From positions 1-26,841 of the forward strand of contig CAZQVN010000049.1 of the NCBI GenBank assembly GCA_964596775.1: DNA of 26,841 bases. Direction: 5' to 3'. Position numbers and translations under genes: made by a program. Shown here piece after piece: positions 8,111 through 14,062 of this stretch (position 1 is its first letter; each line of letters opens with the position of its first letter). This DNA comes from CAZQVN01 sp964596775. GTDB taxonomy: Bacteria > Eisenbacteria > RBG-16-71-46 > JABDJR01 > JAWXBZ01. The notes beneath the pieces are model-generated. The model worked only from the letters and a program-made list of their open reading frames with translations. It had not been told where the DNA came from and ran no database searches.

Positions 8111-8877
8111 GCCGCGCCCGCGGCCGCCGGAACGATGCCCATGGCCCGTCCGGCCTCTTCGAGCTCCCGCAGCTGTTCCTGGGTGTTGACGCCGGACACC
8201 TCCCGCGGATCCGCGACCTTTACCGCCTCCACCCGCAATCCCCGCTCCACCGCGATCTTCACCGTGTCGGTCAGGTAGTACTCGCGCTGGGCGTTCTCGT
8301 CGCGCAGTTCGGACAGCGTCGGCTTCAGATAGGTCCAGTCGAACGCGTAGATGCTGGAATTGATCTCCCGGATCGTCTTCTGGTCCGCGGTGGCGTCCCT
8401 GTCCTCGACGATCGCGGTCACCGATCCCTTGTCGTTCCGCACGATGCGCCCGTATCCGGCGGGATCTTCGAGGTCCGCGGTGAGGACCGTCACCGCGGCC
8501 CGCTTCGACGTGTGCTCATCGAGAAGCCTCCTGAGCGTGGCCGCGCGGACCAGGGGGATGTCACCGGCCAGCACGACCACCGGCCCCTTGTGCCCGGCGA
8601 GCAGGGGCACGGCCATCATCACCGCGTGACCCGTGCCGCGCTGCGCGGACTGGAGGGCGAGCATCACCGGGTAGTCGATGACCGCCTGGGCCACGAACGT
8701 CTTCCGGTATCCGTAAACGACGATGACGTTCTCGATGCCCGCTCCGTAGGTGGAATCGAGCACGTACTGGATGAGAGGCCGCCCGCCGATTTCGCTCACG
8801 ACCTTCGGCAGGTCCGACTTCATGCGGGTGCCCTTCCCCGCGGCCAGAACGATGGCCGCCGGCGCCTGACGTTTCAT
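8107..8877 (-). CDS. GlmU-type nucleotidyltransferase (N-acetylglucosamine-1-phosphate uridylyltransferase domain only)
   Basis: Protein of 256 residues matching the N-terminal pyrophosphorylase half of GlmU. It has the nucleotide-binding LAAGKGTRMKSDLPKV (11-26), QSAQRGTGHAV, AGDIPL, DPAGYGRIV, EINSSIYAF and NAQREYYLTD. In GlmU this half makes UDP-N-acetylglucosamine from UTP and GlcNAc-1-phosphate for the cell wall and LPS. The left-handed beta-helix acetyltransferase half is absent, so the acetylation step must be encoded elsewhere or the substrate differs. The ATG at 8877 follows GGGAGGAAGG; an upstream in-frame ATG at 8919 lies inside panC and is less likely. It is 16 bases downstream of panC and overlaps the HIT gene. 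Confidence 0.9.
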   Translation of the reverse strand: MKRQAPAAIVLAAGKGTRMKSDLPKVVSEIGGRPLIQYVLDSTYGAGIENVIVVYGYRKTFVAQAVIDYPVMLALQSAQRGTGHAVMMAVPLLAGHKGPVVVLAGDIPLVRAATLRRLLDEHTSKRAAVTVLTADLEDPAGYGRIVRNDKGSVTAIVEDRDATADQKTIREINSSIYAFDWTYLKPTLSELRDENAQREYYLTDTVKIAVERGLRVEAVKVADPREVSGVNTQEQLRELEEAGRAMGIVPAAAGAA

Positions 8878-8893
8878 GTCCTTCCTCCCCGTT

Positions 8894-9763
8894 TCATTCC
8901 GTGCCCGTGACGACGACATTGTCGATCAGGCGGGCCCGCCCAAGGTGTGCGGCCAGCGCGATGAGGATCCTGCCCTGGATCCGCGCGACCGGCTGCAGCG
9001 TTTCGAAGTCGACGACCTCCACGTACTGCGGACGGACGAGCGGCTCCGTTTTCAGTTCTGCCCTGATACCGCCCAGGATGCGCGCGGCCGAACGTTCGCC
9101 GCTCCTCACCCCGGCGCGCGCCGCGCGAAGGGCCCGGTACAGGACCGGCGCCGCCTTCCGCTCCTCCGCGGAAAGATACCGATTCCGCGAAGACATGGCC
9201 AAGCCGTCCCTTTCCCGGACCGTGGGCGCGATGTCGAGGCGGACCGGCAGGTCGAGGTCGCGGATCATCCGCCGGACGATCGCGGCCTGCTGGGCATCCT
9301 TCTGTCCAAGGATCAGGACATCCGGGGTCACCCGGTTCAGCAGTTTCAGGACCACCGTGGCCACGCCGTCGAAGTGCCCCGGCCGGAACGGGCCGCAGAG
9401 CGTATCGCCGAGCCCGCCGACATGCACCGTGGTGGCGAACCCCTCCGGGTACATGTCCTCCGTGCGCGGCACATGGATGAGATCAGCCCCGGCCTCGCCG
9501 CAGAGCACCCGGTCGCCCGGCAGCGTGCGCGGGTAGGCGTCGAAATCCTCCCCGGGACCGAACTGGGTGGGGTTGACGAAGATGCTGACGACGACCTTTC
9601 CGCCGGAGCCGGCGGCCCGCTCCACGAGGCGCCGGTGCCCGTCATGAAGCGCCCCCATCGTCGGAACGAAGAAGATCGGCGTTTTCCGGCGGCGCCACTC
9701 CGCAATCCGGCTCCGGAGTTCCGGCACCCGGCGCACGACTTCGGGAAGAGTGTTGCGGGTCAC
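8894..9763 (-). CDS. panC: Pantothenate synthetase
   Basis: Protein of 289 residues, normal length for PanC, which joins pantoate and beta-alanine using ATP in the last step of pantothenate synthesis. Visible motifs are PTMGALHDGH with the HxxH-type ATP site (His40, His43), FVNPTQF, RTEDMYP, LILGQKDAQQ and the KMSKS-like region MSSRNRYLS. The start is a GTG at 9763 that overlaps the panB stop (GTGA), so translation is probably coupled. The upstream frame stays open through panB but carries no PanC homology. Its neighbours panB and, further away, panE support the assignment. Confidence 0.97.
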   Translation of the reverse strand: MTRNTLPEVVRRVPELRSRIAEWRRRKTPIFFVPTMGALHDGHRRLVERAAGSGGKVVVSIFVNPTQFGPGEDFDAYPRTLPGDRVLCGEAGADLIHVPRTEDMYPEGFATTVHVGGLGDTLCGPFRPGHFDGVATVVLKLLNRVTPDVLILGQKDAQQAAIVRRMIRDLDLPVRLDIAPTVRERDGLAMSSRNRYLSAEERKAAPVLYRALRAARAGVRSGERSAARILGGIRAELKTEPLVRPQYVEVVDFETLQPVARIQGRILIALAAHLGRARLIDNVVVTGTE

Positions 9764-10575
9764 TCGGGATACGTCTCCGCATCGGAGGGAAACCGGCCGG
9801 AACGCACGTCCTCGCAGAAGCGGCGGGCGGCGTCCGTGACCGCCTTGCCGACATCCGCGTAGCGCCGCACGAACCGCGGAACGCGGTCTCCCCCGAACGT
9901 GACCAGGTCGTGGATGACGAGAACCTGTCCGTCGGTCTTCAGCCCGGCGCCGATGCCGATCGTGGGGATGGATACCGCATTCGTGATCTTTTCCGCCACG
10001 GGAGACGGGATGCCCTCGAGGACCAGGGCAAAACAGCCGGCCTTCTCGATGGCCAGGGCCGCCTTCACGAGTTCCCCCGCGGCCTCCTCCCCCCGCCCCT
10101 GGACGCGATAGCCGCCGAATTCGAGGAGCGACTGCGGCGTCAGGCCGAGGTGCCCCATCACCGGGATCTTGGCCCCGACGATCGCCTCGATCGCCGGAAC
10201 GCGCTCGGGGCCCCCTTCCAGCTTGACGGCGTCGGCGCCGGCCTCCTGGACCAGGCGCCCGGCGTTCCGCACGGCGTCCTCCACCGAAACGTGGTAGGAA
10301 AGAAACGGAAGATCGGCAACGACGAGCGCCTGGGGGCGCGCGCGGGCCACCGCCTTCGTGTGATGAACCATGTCCGCCATCGTCACCGGCAGCGTGCTCT
10401 CGTAGCCGAGCACCACCATGCCCAGGGAATCGCCGACCAGCAGGATGTCGACACCGGCCCGGTCCAGCGCCACCGCGGTGGGATAGTCGTAGGCGGTCAG
10501 GCACACGATGCGTTCCTGGCCGGCTCCCTTGCGCCCGCGGATGGCCACGGAGGTGATCCTGCGGCGCTCGCTCAT
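9760..10575 (-). CDS. panB: 3-methyl-2-oxobutanoate hydroxymethyltransferase (ketopantoate hydroxymethyltransferase)
   Basis: Protein of 271 residues. PanB transfers a hydroxymethyl group from methylene-tetrahydrofolate to 2-ketoisovalerate, the first committed step of pantothenate synthesis. The metal ligands fit the family: Asp49 in VGDSLGM, Asp88 in VADLPF and Glu120 in KLEGG. The ALVLEGIPS segment carries the expected catalytic Glu, and IPTIGIGAG is also typical. The ATG overlaps the stop of the deoxynucleoside kinase gene (ATGA) and the stop overlaps the panC GTG. Because the reaction uses a folate cofactor, its place downstream of folB and folK makes metabolic sense. Confidence 0.97.
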   Translation of the reverse strand: MSERRRITSVAIRGRKGAGQERIVCLTAYDYPTAVALDRAGVDILLVGDSLGMVVLGYESTLPVTMADMVHHTKAVARARPQALVVADLPFLSYHVSVEDAVRNAGRLVQEAGADAVKLEGGPERVPAIEAIVGAKIPVMGHLGLTPQSLLEFGGYRVQGRGEEAAGELVKAALAIEKAGCFALVLEGIPSPVAEKITNAVSIPTIGIGAGLKTDGQVLVIHDLVTFGGDRVPRFVRRYADVGKAVTDAARRFCEDVRSGRFPSDAETYPE

Positions 10576-11219
10576 GCCCGGGCCCCGCCGAGCGGCGTGT
10601 AGTAGACCGTGCCGCCCTCATGGTTTTCGATGCGCTTGCGCAGGTCGTCCACCGCCTCCGGATTGTTGAGGAAGTCGCTGTCGTTCGTGTTCACGATCAG
10701 AAGCGGGGCCCCCGAGTAGTGAAAGAAGAAATAGTTGTACGCCTCGTTCAGGGCGGCGATGTACTCCGGAGGCATCGCCCGCTCGAACTCCCGCCCCCGG
10801 CGGGCGATCCGCTCCATGAGCACGTCGTGCGACGCCTGAAGGTACACGATGATGTCCGGCGCGGGCACATCGCGCTCGAGCAGCGGGAACAGGCGGTCAT
10901 ACAGCTTGAGTTCGTTGTCGGAGAGATTCAGGTTCGCGAAGATCCGGTCCTTCTGGAAGATGTAGTCGCTGACGATCCGCGGATGAAACAGGTCCGGCTG
11001 CATCATGTCCATCTGCTGCTGGTAGCGGGACAGCAGGAAAAACACCTGCGTCTGGAACGCGTACCGGCGCATGTCCCGGTAGAAGTCGGCGAGGAACGGA
11101 TTTTCCTCCACGACCTCCAGAGCCAGCCGGGCGCCCATCGCCTCGGACAGGAGCCGCGACAGCGTGGTTTTCCCGACGCCGATCACGCCCTCGATGGCCA
11201 CGTGGTTCGGGACGCTCAC
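10572..11219 (-). CDS. Deoxynucleoside kinase (dNK/dGK family)
   Basis: Protein of 215 residues that phosphorylates deoxynucleosides for salvage. The P-loop is EGVIGVGKTT (10-19). Other family marks are EVVEENPFLADFY, the Gln-rich FLLSRYQQQ substrate helix, YIFQKDRIFANLNL and the PDIIVYLQAS strand, followed by the RIARRGREFE lid. The start is taken as the GTG at 11219 with GGGAG about 8 bases upstream. A longer frame from 11324 would add 35 Ala/Gly/Arg-rich residues before the P-loop and is unlikely. Whether it prefers dA, dG, dC or dT cannot be read. It sits between folK and panB in the same operon. Confidence 0.92.
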   Translation of the reverse strand: MSVPNHVAIEGVIGVGKTTLSRLLSEAMGARLALEVVEENPFLADFYRDMRRYAFQTQVFFLLSRYQQQMDMMQPDLFHPRIVSDYIFQKDRIFANLNLSDNELKLYDRLFPLLERDVPAPDIIVYLQASHDVLMERIARRGREFERAMPPEYIAALNEAYNYFFFHYSGAPLLIVNTNDSDFLNNPEAVDDLRKRIENHEGGTVYYTPLGGARA

Positions 11220-11349
11220 GATCCGCTCCCGTTCCGCGGCCCGCGGCCCGCCGGCCGTGCACGATTGTTCACGATCACACCGGGTTCGGCCGCCTGCCGC
11301 GGCGGCGGGGGCATGGCCGGGCACCCGGGCCGATGCGGCGCAACGAGGA
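11220..11349 (-). repeat. Intergenic spacer with partial copy of the GC-rich post-stop repeat
   Basis: This 130-base gap is the only large one in the folB-to-HIT operon. Directly after the folK stop the - strand reads CTCGTTGCGCCGC, then ATCGGCCCGGGTGC (11347-11321). The first 13 bases are identical to part of the repeat at the right end of the window (26755-26841), and the CGGCCCGGG that follows is also shared. The rest of the gap is a run of GC-rich, CCGCGG-like sequence with no clear promoter. Confidence 0.4.
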
Positions 11350-11835
11350 TCACAGGCGCCCCGCCATGCGCACGCCCGCGGACCCGGCGCGGCTCAGTTC
11401 CGCCAGCGCACGCCCCTCCACGGGATGCCGAAACTCCGGCGCGATCTCCGCCAGCGGCGCGAGGACGAACGGCCGGTCGAGCATCCGGGGGTGAGGCACC
11501 GTCAGGTCGGCTTCCTCGATGCACCGGTCGTCGTAGAACAGGAGATCCAGGTCGATCGAGCGGGGGCCGAACCGCCGGTGCCGCTCACGGCCGAGCCGTG
11601 ACTCGATGAGGAGCAGATGCCAGAGCAGGAGGCGCGGGGAAAGCCCCGTTTCCACGAGTACGGCCGCGTTGAGAAAATCGGGATCGCCTTCCGCCCCCTG
11701 CGCCCTGGAATCGTAAGTCGAGGACGCTCTCAGCAGCGTCGTCTCCGGAAGACGCCGCAGGGAATCGATCGCCGCGCGGAGGTGCGCCGCGCGATCCGGA
11801 AGATTCGACCCGAGGCCGATCAGGGCGCTGCTCAT
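11350..11835 (-). CDS. folK: 2-amino-4-hydroxy-6-hydroxymethyldihydropteridine pyrophosphokinase
   Basis: Protein of 161 residues, the usual FolK size. FolK transfers pyrophosphate from ATP to hydroxymethyl-dihydropterin in folate synthesis. Family signs are the N-terminal IGLGSNLPDR, STYDSRAQG, DPDFLNAAVLVET, the signature RFGPRSIDLDLLFYDD that supplies metal and ATP ligands, and VPHPRMLDRPFVLAPL. The ATG at 11835 overlaps the folB stop (ATGA); a longer upstream frame is only the continuation through folB. Coupling to folB is expected because FolB makes the substrate of FolK. Confidence 0.97.
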   Translation of the reverse strand: MSSALIGLGSNLPDRAAHLRAAIDSLRRLPETTLLRASSTYDSRAQGAEGDPDFLNAAVLVETGLSPRLLLWHLLLIESRLGRERHRRFGPRSIDLDLLFYDDRCIEEADLTVPHPRMLDRPFVLAPLAEIAPEFRHPVEGRALAELSRAGSAGVRMAGRL

Positions 11836-12188
11836 GAGCTTCGTGTCAACTCCACTTCCACGGCGCTCAGCGTTCCCTGGAACGGCACGTTCGGCTTCTG
11901 GACCCGGACCGTCACCTGGGACACCGGAAACTCCTCCAGAAGGACCCGGCACAGGTGGGACGCCAGCGCCTCGATGAGCTTGAAACGGGTTCGGGACACC
12001 GTGTCCTCCACGATCCGGTACACGCGCTCGTAGTCCACCGTGTGAGCCAGGGAGTCCGAAGCCGCGGCGCCTTCGAGGTCCGCGGTCAATTCCACGTCGA
12101 TGCGGATCTTCTGGCCGGTTTCGCGCTCCGCCTCGTGAACGCCGAGATGGGCGAAAAGCGCGATTCCCGAGAGGCGTATCCGGTCCAC
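11832..12188 (-). CDS. folB: Dihydroneopterin aldolase
   Basis: Protein of 118 residues. FolB cleaves dihydroneopterin to hydroxymethyl-dihydropterin and glycolaldehyde. Visible family marks are VDRIRLSGIALFAHLGVHEAER with the active-site Glu region, SLAHTVDYERVYRIVED with the conserved Tyr, LIEALASHLC, and VRVQKPNVPF with the conserved Lys. I chose the GTG at 12188 because GGAG lies about 4 bases upstream and the product then starts where the family does. An ATG at 12227 would add 13 basic residues (MTPRRAGGRTRSI) and has no obvious ribosome binding site, but it cannot be excluded. It is the first gene of the operon. Confidence 0.93.
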   Translation of the reverse strand: MDRIRLSGIALFAHLGVHEAERETGQKIRIDVELTADLEGAAASDSLAHTVDYERVYRIVEDTVSRTRFKLIEALASHLCRVLLEEFPVSQVTVRVQKPNVPFQGTLSAVEVELTRSS

Positions 12189-12294
12189 GATGCTCCGGGT
12201 TCTCCCGCCCGCACGGCGGGGTGTCATGGATGATGGTACATTACAGAGAGATACGAGAAGCTAACGAATCGATTCTGGAGCGTCAACTGGCCCC
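12189..12294. promoter_or_regulatory. Divergent intergenic region folB / TPR gene
   Basis: About 106 bases, AT-richer near 12230-12275. A small GC hairpin (CCCGCC with GGCGGG, near 12206-12221) lies just upstream of folB. It must hold promoters for both directions, but no pair of boxes is convincing by eye. Confidence 0.35.
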
Positions 12295-14028
12295 ATGCAC
12301 CCATTCCGTCCCCTGAAACTGGATCCCGAGTTCGCGGCGTTCTATGGCCTCCCCGGAGAGATTCCGTTCCGCCATCCGGAGGACCTCGAGCCGGGGACGG
12401 GCTCCGGCCTCGGCATTCAGCAGATCGCCCGGGCTCTGGAAGAGGCCGCGCGGGAGGCGCCATCCGCCCCGACCCCCTTCCGTTCGTTCCTCGACAACTG
12501 GCCCGACATCTCGCGGATGGAGAGTTGCCTCGCAATCGGCAACCACGAGTTCGCGCTCCGGGTGGCCCGGGACCTGCGCAGCCGCGCACCGGAACTGCCG
12601 TGCGCCCTTCTCGGGCTCGGGATTGCCGCGACCCGCCTGGGCCGCAGGGAGGAGGCCGCCGAAGCGCTGGAATCCTGCCTGGCGCTCTGCCCCGAGCGCC
12701 TCGATGCGATCGTCGAGATGAGTCTCATCCATGCGCTCGAAGGCCGCTGGGACGGCGCCGGCCTCCTGCTCGACCGGATCCAGGCGATCCATCCCGCCTC
12801 GGCGGACCTCCACCTGTACCGTCCGCTCGTCGAACGGCGGGACGCATCCGGCCTGGAGACGGTGCGCGGTCTCGTCGAGCGCCTCGCCGCCGCCGAACGC
12901 CGGCGGGACGTCGGCGAAACCGCCGCCGCGGCGGAAGAGATCGTGCAGCGGCTTCCCGATCACGCGGAGGCCGTCCGTCGGGCTGCCGTCGCGCTGCTCA
13001 TGGCGGGCGAACCGGCCCGGGCCATGACCCTGGCGCTCCGGGCGGCGCGCCTCGACGATCGCTCGCCGCTCGTGCAGAACTCGCTGGCCGGCTTCCATCT
13101 CCAGGCGCGCGATTTCATCGAGGCGGAGCGGGCCGCACTCCGGGCCCGGACGCTGGCGCCGGAGTGGCTGCCCCCGCTGATCACGCTGTCGCAGGTGCTC
13201 CGCGCCGACCGCCGGCCGGCAATGGCCGCCCTGCACCTCGAAAAGGCGCTCGAAACCCGTCCGGGCAACCTCCAGATTCTCGAGTTTCTCGGACGGTCCC
13301 TGCTCGAAGCCGGGCGCGTGGACGACGCGCGGACCCGGTTCAGGGACATCGCGGACCGGGCACCCGGCAATCCGCTTGCCCGGTTCCATCTCGGCCATGT
13401 CGAGGACGTGGCGGGAAACCACGCGGCGGCCGTGGAGCACTACCGCGGGGCCTGCGAGGCGGCGCCGCTCTTCGCGGAGGCGCGCGAGGCGATGGCGCTG
13501 GCCATGGCCCGGTGCGGACAGGAGGGCGAGGGACGGCGGATCCTCGAGGAGTTGATCCGGGATCGACCGGAGTCCCCGTTCGGATTCCGCGGCCTCGGCG
13601 ATCTCCTCGTGGACAGTGACCCCGCGGAGGCGCTGCGTTTGTTCGAGGAAGCGACGCGGCGCTCCGGGGACATCGAGGCCGCGGGGCTGTTCTTCCTGAG
13701 CGGGAACCGGATGCTCCTGGAGCGCCGGTTCTCCGAGGCCGCGGCGCTTTTCGAACTTTCGCTCCGGCGCAACCCGCGCAGGCACCAGAGCTGGTGCAAC
13801 CTCGGAGTGGCCCGAAAAGAGGAGGGCCGGCTCGCGGAGGCGATCGCGGCGATGAAGGAGGCCGCGAGGCTCGCGCCCGACGTGGCGGGCTATCACGGCA
13901 ATCTGGCGGTCTTCTACAGGTCCGCGTTCACCGGGAATCCGATCCGCAACTTCCGTTGCCTGTGGTCTTCGCTCAAGGCCTCCCGCGCTTCGCGGAACGC
14001 ACGAAGCAACGGACCCGTGTCACGCTGA
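12295..14028 (+). CDS. Cytoplasmic tetratricopeptide-repeat protein
   Basis: Protein of 577 residues made almost entirely of TPR-like helix pairs, with recurring signatures such as ALLGLGIAATRLGRREEAAE, ARFHLGHVEDVAGNHAAAVE and SWCNLGVARKEEGRLAEAI. There is no signal peptide or membrane segment. The N-terminal 60 residues (MHPFRPLKLDPEFAAFYGLP) are not TPR and I do not recognise them. TPR proteins are scaffolds for protein-protein contacts; no partner is indicated by the neighbours. The start lacks a close ribosome binding site (the nearest GGAG is about 15 bases away), so it could be read from a leader-poor transcript. It converges on the S8 peptidase gene with a 34-base gap. Confidence 0.85.
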   Translation: MHPFRPLKLDPEFAAFYGLPGEIPFRHPEDLEPGTGSGLGIQQIARALEEAAREAPSAPTPFRSFLDNWPDISRMESCLAIGNHEFALRVARDLRSRAPELPCALLGLGIAATRLGRREEAAEALESCLALCPERLDAIVEMSLIHALEGRWDGAGLLLDRIQAIHPASADLHLYRPLVERRDASGLETVRGLVERLAAAERRRDVGETAAAAEEIVQRLPDHAEAVRRAAVALLMAGEPARAMTLALRAARLDDRSPLVQNSLAGFHLQARDFIEAERAALRARTLAPEWLPPLITLSQVLRADRRPAMAALHLEKALETRPGNLQILEFLGRSLLEAGRVDDARTRFRDIADRAPGNPLARFHLGHVEDVAGNHAAAVEHYRGACEAAPLFAEAREAMALAMARCGQEGEGRRILEELIRDRPESPFGFRGLGDLLVDSDPAEALRLFEEATRRSGDIEAAGLFFLSGNRMLLERRFSEAAALFELSLRRNPRRHQSWCNLGVARKEEGRLAEAIAAMKEAARLAPDVAGYHGNLAVFYRSAFTGNPIRNFRCLWSSLKASRASRNARSNGPVSR

Positions 14029-14062
14029 GACTGCGCCCCGGAGCCGGACGGGAACGCGCGGC

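Noticed and set aside
12283..13896. A 537-codon - frame opposite the TPR gene
   Set aside because: The + strand has regular TPR helix pairs; the - frame has none and reads as a compositional shadow.
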